64,000 nucleotides of DNA, taken from assembly GCF_016742135.1 (NCBI RefSeq), contig NZ_JACVCG010000001.1, forward strand, positions 248,001-312,000. The letters run 5' to 3'. Source of the stretch: Brevundimonas sp. (lineage in GTDB: Bacteria > Pseudomonadota > Alphaproteobacteria > Caulobacterales > Caulobacteraceae). This document shows positions 1-7,100 of the stretch, in pieces (positions within the stretch are counted from its first letter, which is position 1; the number at the start of each line of letters is the position of its first letter). The notes beneath the pieces were generated by a model. That model did not search any database, was not told the DNA's origin, and was given only the letters and a program-made list of their open reading frames with translations. The translations under genes and the position numbers were made by a program.

Positions 1-975
1 GTGATCGTCCAGCATATCCGCATCCGCCCCGGCTCGGCCGATCAGGGCTGGATGAGCGGCTGGGACGAGGACGGCATCGCCACCGTCGGCGCCTGGAATG
101 TCATCATCGACCACTGCAGCCTGACCTGGGCGACCGACGAGAACCTGTCCGCCTCCGGGCCCCGCTTCACCGGCTCGACGCCCGAGGAATGGCGGCGCGG
201 CACCAGCCACAACATCACCTTTTCGAACAACATCATCGGCGAGAGCCTGGCCTACTCCAGCCACTCCAAGGGCGAGCACTCCAAGGGATCGCTGATCCAC
301 GACAACGTCACCGGCCTGCTGATCATCGGCAATCTCTATGCCCACAACTATGAGCGCAGCCCCCTGTTCAAGGGCGGGGTGCACGGCGTCATCGTCAACA
401 ACCTGATCTACAACCCCGGGCCGCGCGCCATCCACTACAACCTGGCCCCCGAGGAGTGGGGGGATGTGCCGTTCGAGGTCGGCAAGATGACGGCCATCGG
501 CAATGTGCTGCGCGCCGGCCCGTCGACCCCGACCGAGCGCCTGGCCTTCCTTATGATCGGGGGCGCCGGCGACCTTGAATATTATGGCCGCGACAACATC
601 GCCGTCGATCAGGTCGGTGAGCCGATCCGCATGTTCGGACGCTATACCACCAGCCCGGCCCGCATCATCGAGGTGTCCCGCCCGCCCGTCTGGTGGGAAG
701 GCCTGACCCCCATGCCCGCCGTCGATGTGCAGCGCTCGGTGCTGTCCACCGTCGGTGCCCGTCCGTGGGACCGCGACATGCGCGACGTCCTGCTGATCGC
801 CGAGGTGGCCGAGGGCCGGGGCGAGATCATCGACCATGAGCGTCAGGTCGGCGGCTATCCCGCCGTGGGCGAGCCGACCCGCAAGGCCTTCAATCCCGAC
901 GACTGGAACCTGCACGACATGACGCCGAAGCGCGACGATGTTCTGGATCGGCCCGCCAACCGCCGGGGGACCTGA
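1..975 (+). CDS. Pectate lyase-like protein, 3' part (5' end outside window)
   Basis: This is the C-terminal 324 residues of a right-handed beta-helix polysaccharide lyase of the pectate lyase family 1 type. It is probably exported and cleaves polygalacturonate by beta-elimination. The first codon here is probably internal: the segment VIVQHIRIRPG aligns by eye with the interior VIVRHIRSRLG of the complete lyase at 5525-6940. Both proteins then share an IIDH/ILDH strand, a W-x-x-DE segment, and an ESL..S.HSKG / ESL..SAHAKG segment, so they are homologues. The gene lies upstream of a LacI-family regulator on the same strand and opens a pectin-use locus. The family is fairly clear, but the exact substrate is inferred from context. 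Confidence 0.8.
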   Translation: MIVQHIRIRPGSADQGWMSGWDEDGIATVGAWNVIIDHCSLTWATDENLSASGPRFTGSTPEEWRRGTSHNITFSNNIIGESLAYSSHSKGEHSKGSLIHDNVTGLLIIGNLYAHNYERSPLFKGGVHGVIVNNLIYNPGPRAIHYNLAPEEWGDVPFEVGKMTAIGNVLRAGPSTPTERLAFLMIGGAGDLEYYGRDNIAVDQVGEPIRMFGRYTTSPARIIEVSRPPVWWEGLTPMPAVDVQRSVLSTVGARPWDRDMRDVLLIAEVAEGRGEIIDHERQVGGYPAVGEPTRKAFNPDDWNLHDMTPKRDDVLDRPANRRGT

Positions 976-1050
976 GGTTCCTGAACATCGGTATGCAGGC
1001 CGGGACGAATTGGCCTATTACGGACGGATTACCTCAGCAGGAATTCTGGC

Positions 1051-2094
1051 GTGACGGATAACAGGCGGACAGGCGGCAAGCCCGTAACCATCAACGATGT
1101 CGCGCGTCTGGCCGGGGTGTCGAAGAAGACGGTCTCGCGCGTCATCAACAACTCGCCCCTGCTCCGGGCCGAGACGCGCGAAAAGGTGCAAAAGGTCATC
1201 GCCGAATCCGGCTTTGCCCCCGATCCCCAGGCGCGCGGGCTGGCCTTCCGCCGGTCGTTCCTGGTCGGCATGATCTACGACAACCCCAGCCCCAACTATG
1301 TGGTCAACATGCAGCAGGGGGTGCTGGACGCCGTGCGCGGCTCAGGGCTCGAGCTGGTGGTCCACCCCTGCAACCGCGCCAGTGACACCTTCCTGTCCGA
1401 TGTGCGCGGCTTCATCGTCCGGCAAAAGCTGTTCGGCGTGGTCATGCCGCCTTCGGTGTCCGAGGACGAACGGGTCGTCGCCATCCTGAAAGAGGCCGAA
1501 TGTCCCTATGTCCGGATCGCCTCGGTGTCCCTGGACGAGCCCCGGCACATGGTGGTGACCAACGACAGCTCGGGCGCGGCGGAAGCGGCCCGCCATCTGG
1601 CGGCCCTGGGTCACCGGCGCATCGCCTTCATCTCGGGCCCCGACAGCTTCCGCTCCTCGCACGAGCGGCGCCGGGGCTTTGCCGAGGGGCTGGCCGAGCA
1701 CGGCCTGACGCTGGATCCCGCCTACACGCGCGTCGGCGCCTATACGTTCGAGTCGGGTGTGGAGGCCGCCCGCGACCTGCTGGCCATGGCCGACCGGCCG
1801 ACGGCCATCTTCGCCGGCAATGATGAAATGGCCATCGGCGTCATGAAGGCCGCGCGTGACGCCGGCCTCGACGTGCCGTTTGATCTGTCGATCTGCGGGT
1901 TTGACGACCTGCCCATGGCCTCGCGCGTCTGGCCGAACCTGACCACCGTCCGCCTGCCGATCCGCGACATGGGCCGCATGGCCGCCGAAAAGCTGACCGC
2001 CTCGATCCGCGGCCTCGACGCCGCCACCCTCACCCAGCCCGAAGTCCGACCGTCGCTGGTCGTGCGAGACTCGACGGCACCGCTTCAGGGGTGA
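1051..2094 (+). CDS. LacI-family transcriptional regulator (probable regulator of the pectin locus)
   Basis: A 347-residue LacI/GalR regulator. Residues 12-35 form the typical helix-turn-helix (TINDVARLAGVSKKTVSRV) followed by the hinge helix near residues 56-68. The rest is a periplasmic-binding-protein-like effector domain ending in the expected IRDMGRMAAEKL region. The start is GTG. The gene sits between two pectate lyases and the isomerase/dehydrogenase pair. The CCGG-centred palindromes at 4695-4714, 6970-6983 and 7005-7018 have the symmetry expected of LacI operators, so this protein is the likely repressor of the locus. The inducer is probably a pectin breakdown intermediate, by analogy with other uronate regulators; this is inference. 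Confidence 0.9.
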   Translation: MTDNRRTGGKPVTINDVARLAGVSKKTVSRVINNSPLLRAETREKVQKVIAESGFAPDPQARGLAFRRSFLVGMIYDNPSPNYVVNMQQGVLDAVRGSGLELVVHPCNRASDTFLSDVRGFIVRQKLFGVVMPPSVSEDERVVAILKEAECPYVRIASVSLDEPRHMVVTNDSSGAAEAARHLAALGHRRIAFISGPDSFRSSHERRRGFAEGLAEHGLTLDPAYTRVGAYTFESGVEAARDLLAMADRPTAIFAGNDEMAIGVMKAARDAGLDVPFDLSICGFDDLPMASRVWPNLTTVRLPIRDMGRMAAEKLTASIRGLDAATLTQPEVRPSLVVRDSTAPLQG

Positions 2095-2154
2095 GGCCGC
2101 CCGGCCACAGGTCGTGTGCTAGGGTTCCCTGAACCAGAGGGGGAGGGGACCACC

Positions 2155-2856
2155 ATGCTGGGACTGCTCAAGCTTGTCCGGCGGACGATCGAGGGGTCGG
2201 TCTTGTCGATCGTGCTGCTGGCCATCGTTGCCGCCCTGGGCGTCTCCAGCACGGTCAATTTGCTGGTCCGGGAGCCTTCGGCGGCATCGCTGCTGTTCCT
2301 GCTGGTGCTGGCCATCGTACTGGCCGACCTGATCGGCAAATTCCTGTCGATCCTGTCGACGACCTTTCCGGACCTGATCCCGGCCTTCGACGACGAGGAC
2401 CTGAAGCGCGCCTCCCTGATCCAGCGCCTGCGCCCCGGCCAGACCGTCGCCCTGTTGTCCGGTGCCTATGCGGCGCGACTGGTCATGTTCCTCGTCATCT
2501 TCGCCCTGCTGGGTGCCAGCTACGCCTGGGCGCCATCGGCCGTGCAGGACACCCTGGTCGGTCCGCTCGGCACGATGGAGGCGATCACTGTCTTCATCCG
2601 CGAGGGCATCGCCGGCTCGATCGGCTATTTCCTGTTCTTCCTCGGGCCGGACAACCTTGCGCCCGTCACCCGCGCCATCCTCGACCAGCCGCTGACCCCC
2701 GCCACGCCCAGCGGCGACGCCTTCCTCGTCGGCATCCGCATCTATGGCCTGGCCTTCATGTTCTCGATCCTGCGGACGCTGGCCACGCCCATCACCTACT
2801 GGCGCGCCCGCAGACGAGCCCGGAAGCTGGCGAAGGTGGAAGGAGCGACGGCCTGA
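2155..2856 (+). CDS. Integral membrane protein of unknown function
   Basis: A 233-residue protein with about four hydrophobic segments (near residues 14-36, 43-65, 105-125 and a weaker one around 140-160) and a basic C-terminus rich in Arg/Lys. I chose ATG 2155 because a strong purine-rich ribosome-binding site (gggggagggga) lies just before it; a GTG 39 bases upstream lacks one. I do not recognise a family. Its stop overlaps the start of the next gene (TGATG), so the two are probably translated together. Confidence 0.75.
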   Translation: MLGLLKLVRRTIEGSVLSIVLLAIVAALGVSSTVNLLVREPSAASLLFLLVLAIVLADLIGKFLSILSTTFPDLIPAFDDEDLKRASLIQRLRPGQTVALLSGAYAARLVMFLVIFALLGASYAWAPSAVQDTLVGPLGTMEAITVFIREGIAGSIGYFLFFLGPDNLAPVTRAILDQPLTPATPSGDAFLVGIRIYGLAFMFSILRTLATPITYWRARRRARKLAKVEGATA

Positions 2857-3848
2857 TGCGGGCTCGTTCGGCGCCGACAGGCTGGGGTGTTCTGGGGGCC
2901 CTCCTGCTCACATTCGGGGCATCGGCCTGCAAATCGGACCGGCTGGATCAGTCCGATGTCGACCGCTTTGAAGCCAACGTCAGGCTACCAGCCGGCGCCT
3001 ACCGGCTGGAATCCTACGCCCGCTTTTACGCGCAGCCCCGGGTCCATACGCTGGACGAACTGCCGTTCACCACGATACTGGACCCGGCCCCGGGCTGGCC
3101 TGAGCCCCGCAGTAAGCCTGTCGTCGCCGCAGTCTTTGTCCAAGCGGACGGCCTGTTCGGAGAAGATTGGCCGACGGCGCATATCGTTGAAGAATCCCGG
3201 TTGCCGAGTGAGGTGCATGGCGGCTGCGGCGTCATCAACCTGATCCTTGATCCGGCCACGGGCGAAACTCTCGAGTCTTGGTGCAACGCCCGCGACCCAT
3301 CGGTCAGCAAATGGCCCGCATGGGATGAAGCCGCTCCGCCCCTGACGGCCACTGCCCGGGACTGCGAACTGTTGCGGGTGGTCGTGAGAGAAGAGGGCCT
3401 CGATCTCAGCAGCAGTGACTTCATGTACATCGACCCTGAGGGATGGGTGCGCCCCTACAGCACGGACCGGCACGGGCGACGGTCGGTCATCACGCCCGAC
3501 GACTTGCGCTCGACGGTTCCGGGGCTTGATGTCGAGGCGGCTACCCTGTTTTCCGCCTATTTCGACGTCGGTCCCCGTTACGCGCCGAACTGTGACTGGC
3601 AGGACCTGCCGGTCGAGACCGCCCGATCATCCTTTGTCGACCAGCCGCCGGACCGCAGCGCCCATCAATATCCCCGCATCGGCCTGACCGAGCCGTGGTT
3701 CTCCGCGGACGGCCAGTGGGCCGTCGTGAGCTATTACTGGCACGCCGTCCCGGCTTATGGCTTTAACGATACCTGCTTTTACCGTCGCGCGCGTGGTCAC
3801 TGGACGGCGGTACAATGTGTCCTGCATCCTCGTGATGGCACGGGGTAG
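2856..3848 (+). CDS. Hypothetical lipoprotein
   Basis: A 330-residue protein with an N-terminal hydrophobic stretch and a possible lipoprotein cleavage site before Cys25 (FGASAC). It is therefore probably anchored in an envelope membrane. The mature part is rich in Trp, Tyr, Pro and Cys and has no repeat or catalytic motif that I recognise. It starts within the stop of the upstream membrane protein gene (TGATG overlap). Function unknown; nothing ties it to pectin metabolism except position. Confidence 0.75.
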   Translation: MRARSAPTGWGVLGALLLTFGASACKSDRLDQSDVDRFEANVRLPAGAYRLESYARFYAQPRVHTLDELPFTTILDPAPGWPEPRSKPVVAAVFVQADGLFGEDWPTAHIVEESRLPSEVHGGCGVINLILDPATGETLESWCNARDPSVSKWPAWDEAAPPLTATARDCELLRVVVREEGLDLSSSDFMYIDPEGWVRPYSTDRHGRRSVITPDDLRSTVPGLDVEAATLFSAYFDVGPRYAPNCDWQDLPVETARSSFVDQPPDRSAHQYPRIGLTEPWFSADGQWAVVSYYWHAVPAYGFNDTCFYRRARGHWTAVQCVLHPRDGTG

Positions 3849-3935
3849 CTGCTGTGATCGTCTCTGAGGGCGTCACCCGACCATGGGGTAAGGCCGAATG
3901 CCAAGCCGTGCTCAGTCGGCCGAAGCCTGAGGGGC

Positions 3936-4577
3936 CTAACCCTCAACCACCCCCCTGATGTAGTCCTTGATCGCCTCGTCCGTGGCATTGGCGAAGAACA
4001 GGTCCTGGAACCGCTCACCGGCGACGGCGGCTTTCAGCAGGTCCTGATCTACAGTCTTCAGGACCGTCAGCATGTCGTGGCAGGTGACGGCCTTCAGGTC
4101 CTTCAGGATGCCACGGTTCCTGCGCATGATCTCGGCCCGCTCCTTGGGATAGCCCAGACCGCGTTCGCCCTCGAACAGCTTGCGATAGCAGTCCTGCAGG
4201 TTCAGCTCGGCCGCCCAGCCAAAGCCCTTGGCATAGGGCATGGCGATGGCGTTGCCGTCATTGATCTGGCCGAACAGGAAGGCGTCGGTGGGGTCGATGA
4301 TCAGGCCACAGAACACGCCCGGCATGGCATTGGCGGCCAGCATGGAGCCCGTGCCCGTGCCACACCCCGTGACCACGAAATCCGCCGCGCCGGAGTTCAG
4401 CAGCAGGCCGGTCAGCAGCCCGTTCATCACATAGGTCAGCGAGGCCTTATCCTCGGGCGTATACATGCCATAGTGGAACACCTCATGGCCCAACGGTTCA
4501 GCCACGGCGGTCAGGGCCGAGTGCACGATCTCGCTCTTGGCGGCCTGGCTGTTCTCGATGATCAGGGCGATTTTCAT
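3936..4577 (-). CDS. RpiB/LacA/LacB-family isomerase, probable 4-deoxy-5-keto-uronate isomerase (DhuI-like)
   Basis: A 213-residue member of the RpiB/LacA/LacB sugar isomerase family. The family's active-site Cys is visible at residue 72 in GCGTGTG (71-77), followed by SMLAANA. It is longer than ordinary RpiB (about 150 residues) because of a C-terminal extension. It is divergent from a KduD-type dehydrogenase. In streptococcal glycosaminoglycan metabolism an RpiB-family enzyme (DhuI) isomerises 4-deoxy-L-threo-5-hexosulose uronate and works with an SDR (DhuD). The same pairing here suggests that this protein replaces KduI, of which I see no gene in the window. Family assignment is firm; the substrate is inferred. 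A GAGGAA ribosome-binding site precedes the ATG. Confidence 0.85.
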   Translation of the reverse strand: MKIALIIENSQAAKSEIVHSALTAVAEPLGHEVFHYGMYTPEDKASLTYVMNGLLTGLLLNSGAADFVVTGCGTGTGSMLAANAMPGVFCGLIIDPTDAFLFGQINDGNAIAMPYAKGFGWAAELNLQDCYRKLFEGERGLGYPKERAEIMRRNRGILKDLKAVTCHDMLTVLKTVDQDLLKAAVAGERFQDLFFANATDEAIKDYIRGVVEG

Positions 4578-4694
4578 GGTATTCCTCAGGGTCGCGAGCG
4601 GGCAGGGCGAAAGGGGTATCCCGATGTCCGGATGTCATATTCGGGAAGGACGACGAAAGGGCAGCATCGCCCCTTCCTCGTTTGCATGGAACTA

Positions 4695-4714
4695 TGACAC
4701 CGGTTACCGGTATG
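4695..4714. promoter_or_regulatory. Putative operator in the isomerase/kduD divergent promoter region
   Basis: The sequence TGACACCGGTTACCGGTATG has two ACCGGT cores seven bases apart. Its first ten bases equal the left ten of the perfect palindrome at 7005-7018. It lies in the 192-base gap between the divergent isomerase and dehydrogenase genes, so one site could control both. It is probably bound by the LacI-family protein encoded at 1051-2094 (inference). Confidence 0.6.
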
Positions 4715-4769
4715 TTCAATCTGAAGCCTTCAATCCGCCCCCTCATAACTCATTCCAAGGCCACCCCGC

Positions 4770-5528
4770 ATGACCCCGTCATTTGATCTTTCCGGTCGCA
4801 CCGCCCTTGTCACCGGGGCCAATACGGGCCTCGGCCAGGCCATCGCCGTGGGGCTGGCCGGGGCGGGGGCCGACATCGTCGCCGTGGGGCGCTCGGCGCC
4901 CACCGAGACAGCGGAAAAGGTCGCGGCCCTGGGCCGGGCCCTGCATGCCATCCCGGCGGACCTGTCGACCACGGCACCGCTCGCCGATGTGGTCGCCAGG
5001 GCCCGCGATGCGGTCGGTGACATCGACATTCTGGTCAACAATGCCGGCATCATCCGCCGCGCCGACAGCCTCGACTTCTCCGAGGATGACTGGGACGCCG
5101 TCATCGACACCAACCTCAAGACCGCCTTCTTCCTCAGCCAGGCCGTGGCCCGCACCTGGGTCGGGGCCGGCCGCGGCGGCAAGATCCTGAATATCTGTTC
5201 GATGCTGAGCTTTCAGGGGGGCATCCGCGTGCCCTCCTATACGGCCTCCAAGAGCGGACTTGCGGGCCTGACGCGGCTGCTGGCCTGCGAATGGGCGGCA
5301 AAGGGCATCAACGTCAACGGAATCGCGCCCGGCTATTTCGCCACCAACAACACCGAGGCCCTGCGCGCCGACGAACAGCGCAACCGCGACATCCTGGGCC
5401 GTATTCCCGCCGGTCGCTGGGGCGACCCGTCGGACCTCGCCGGGGCCGCCGTGTTTCTGGCCTCGGATGCCTCGGCCTATGTGCACGGCACCATCCTGAC
5501 CGTCGACGGCGGCTGGATGGCGCGCTAG
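4770..5528 (+). CDS. kduD: 2-dehydro-3-deoxy-D-gluconate 5-dehydrogenase (KduD-type SDR)
   Basis: A 252-residue classical short-chain dehydrogenase. It has the nucleotide-binding TGANTGLG (residues 15-22), NNAG (90-93) and the catalytic set Asn115, Ser144, Tyr157 and Lys161 (YTASK). The N-terminus (SFDLSGRTALVTGANTGLGQ) and C-terminus (HGTILTVDGGWMAR) match the KduD group. It would reduce 3-deoxy-D-glycero-2,5-hexodiulosonate to 2-keto-3-deoxygluconate in the cytoplasm, after the isomerase encoded divergently upstream. Its stop codon is interlocked with the stop of the convergent pectate lyase gene through a shared CTAG. Confidence 0.88.
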   Translation: MTPSFDLSGRTALVTGANTGLGQAIAVGLAGAGADIVAVGRSAPTETAEKVAALGRALHAIPADLSTTAPLADVVARARDAVGDIDILVNNAGIIRRADSLDFSEDDWDAVIDTNLKTAFFLSQAVARTWVGAGRGGKILNICSMLSFQGGIRVPSYTASKSGLAGLTRLLACEWAAKGINVNGIAPGYFATNNTEALRADEQRNRDILGRIPAGRWGDPSDLAGAAVFLASDASAYVHGTILTVDGGWMAR

Positions 5529-6940
5529 CAGCCGCTACTCCCCGCCGCCAGGGCGTTCAGCCAGTCTTCCAGAAGGGTGTATCCGTCTCCGTCCGGGTCG
5601 GTCGCCCCGTCGGCGGGGTTGGAGGGGTCCGAGCCATGCGCGACCTCCCAGTCGTCGGGCAGGCCGTCGCCGTCGCGATCGACCCAGGGCACGCCGGCCT
5701 CGATCTCACCCAGCCCGCCGACCTCTTCGGGGCTGTCGATGATCCGGCCCGTCCGGTCGCGGACGCCTGCGACGATCCGGGCATCCACTGCGTCGCGGGG
5801 CAGGGAGGCCCCCGCCGTCGCCAGGACCTGTTCCTGCCACAGCTGCGGATCCTCCGGCGGGGCACCGGCCCAGTCGGGCCGCGCCGTCAGTCGCGTGCCG
5901 GGGCCGCCGTCGTCCTTCACCAGGCTCCACGGATCAGGGGGCAGGGCGCCGTCCATGCGGTTGGCCTCGAACCACGCCGCGGCCAGCGGGTCGGAGTCCT
6001 CGAACGCCCAGTGCCCGGTCGTATCGGGCCCGGGCAAATAGGCATTGCCGATGAAGGCATAGGTCGAGACGCTGCGGGTATCGGCATTATACCCCGCCTG
6101 CTCCCCGCCCCAGTTGTAGAAGACATTGCCCCGGAACTCGAAATAGGGGCCCTCGGGATCGACCTCCGGCGGATTGTAGTTGCCCGGTCTGGGCATGCGG
6201 GCCCGGTGGCTGGCCCACAGATTGCCGATGAAGCTGATCCGCGCGCCGTATCCGCCCCGCACCAGCGAGCCATAGCCGTGATCCCCCTTGGCATGGGCCG
6301 AGGCGTTCAGCGATTCGGCGATCACCGAGTTCTGCACGGTCACATCATAGATGCCGCGTTCAGGCGGATCATATCGGCTGCCGACCGACAGGGTCTCATC
6401 CACCGACCAGGACGCCGAGACATGATCCAGAATGATGCGTCGACCGCGCGTGATCGAGATGGCGTCCTCCTCGACCGCCTGTTCCGTACCCAGCCGCGAG
6501 CGGATATGGCGCACGATCACATCGTCGGCCGAGACGATCAGGGGCTGACCGATCAGGGTGATTCCCCCGCCAGGCGCGGTCTGGCCCGCCACGGTCACGC
6601 GGCCCCGGCGAATGACCAGCGGGCTCTCCAGGCGGATGACGCCCCCGGTGTCGAAAACAATGGTCCGGGGGCCCTCGGACTCGACGGCGGCGCGCAGGCT
6701 GCCCGGGCCCGAATCGCCCGTATGTGTGACCCGCAGCACACGCCCGCCGCGTCCGCCGAGGGCATGGCGGCCCGCGCCCTCCGCCCCCGGAAAGGCCAGT
6801 ACCGGGGTCGGCGTCTCCTGGGCGAAGGCCGAGTCTGCCGGGCCCACCGCGCCCGCAAGCGCCAGCAGGGCGGCGAGCGCTGCCCCGCACGATGAGGCGA
6901 TAGCGGCCCATGACCTGCGCTGCGACTTGGGGCTTGCCAT
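5525..6940 (-). CDS. Secreted pectate lyase-like protein with calcium-binding-type tail
   Basis: A 471-residue exported right-handed beta-helix lyase. From ATG 6940 it begins MASPKSQRR, then a long hydrophobic signal peptide ending near SAFAQ. The mature start VLAFPGAEGAGRHALGGRGG and the later VIVRHIRSR, IILDH and S.AHAKG segments are typical of family 1 pectate lyases. The last 50 residues contain two D-x-D-G-D-G units (DRDGDGLPDDWE, DPDGDGYTLLEDW), a thrombospondin-3/dockerin-like calcium-binding pattern. Starts at 6952 or 6997 are possible, but the latter would put coding sequence through the operator at 6970-6983. The gene is divergent from the TonB-dependent receptor gene. Confidence 0.85.
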   Translation of the reverse strand: MASPKSQRRSWAAIASSCGAALAALLALAGAVGPADSAFAQETPTPVLAFPGAEGAGRHALGGRGGRVLRVTHTGDSGPGSLRAAVESEGPRTIVFDTGGVIRLESPLVIRRGRVTVAGQTAPGGGITLIGQPLIVSADDVIVRHIRSRLGTEQAVEEDAISITRGRRIILDHVSASWSVDETLSVGSRYDPPERGIYDVTVQNSVIAESLNASAHAKGDHGYGSLVRGGYGARISFIGNLWASHRARMPRPGNYNPPEVDPEGPYFEFRGNVFYNWGGEQAGYNADTRSVSTYAFIGNAYLPGPDTTGHWAFEDSDPLAAAWFEANRMDGALPPDPWSLVKDDGGPGTRLTARPDWAGAPPEDPQLWQEQVLATAGASLPRDAVDARIVAGVRDRTGRIIDSPEEVGGLGEIEAGVPWVDRDGDGLPDDWEVAHGSDPSNPADGATDPDGDGYTLLEDWLNALAAGSSGC

Positions 6941-6969
6941 TTCGACGATCATCGGGTTACGCTGGCCAT

Positions 6970-6983
6970 TGATACCGGTGTCA
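6970..6983. promoter_or_regulatory. LacI-type operator 1 between pectate lyase and receptor genes
   Basis: TGATACCGGTGTCA, a palindrome with one mismatched pair centred on CCGG. Its centre is 35 bp from the centre of the perfect site at 7005-7018. It lies in the divergent promoter region of the lyase and TonB-receptor genes. Confidence 0.7.
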
Positions 6984-7004
6984 TTCACTTTGCGCATCTA
7001 GTCA

Positions 7005-7018
7005 TGACACCGGTGTCA
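7005..7018. promoter_or_regulatory. LacI-type operator 2 (perfect palindrome) upstream of the receptor gene
   Basis: TGACACCGGTGTCA is a perfect 14-bp palindrome with the central CpG and CCGG core typical of LacI-family operators. It lies 83 bases before the receptor start codon and shares its half-sites with 6970-6983 and 4695-4714. Confidence 0.75.
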
Positions 7019-7100
7019 AAGCAAGGTTCAGGATTGAACCTCAATAAAAGATCGACCGGGGCTAACCTCCGGCGTCCTGTATGTCCTTGGGAGGAGGCAT

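Noticed and set aside
982-997. Possible CCGG-like operator upstream of the LacI gene
   Set aside because: GAACATCGGTATGC has only a weak resemblance to the operator half-site and no symmetry.
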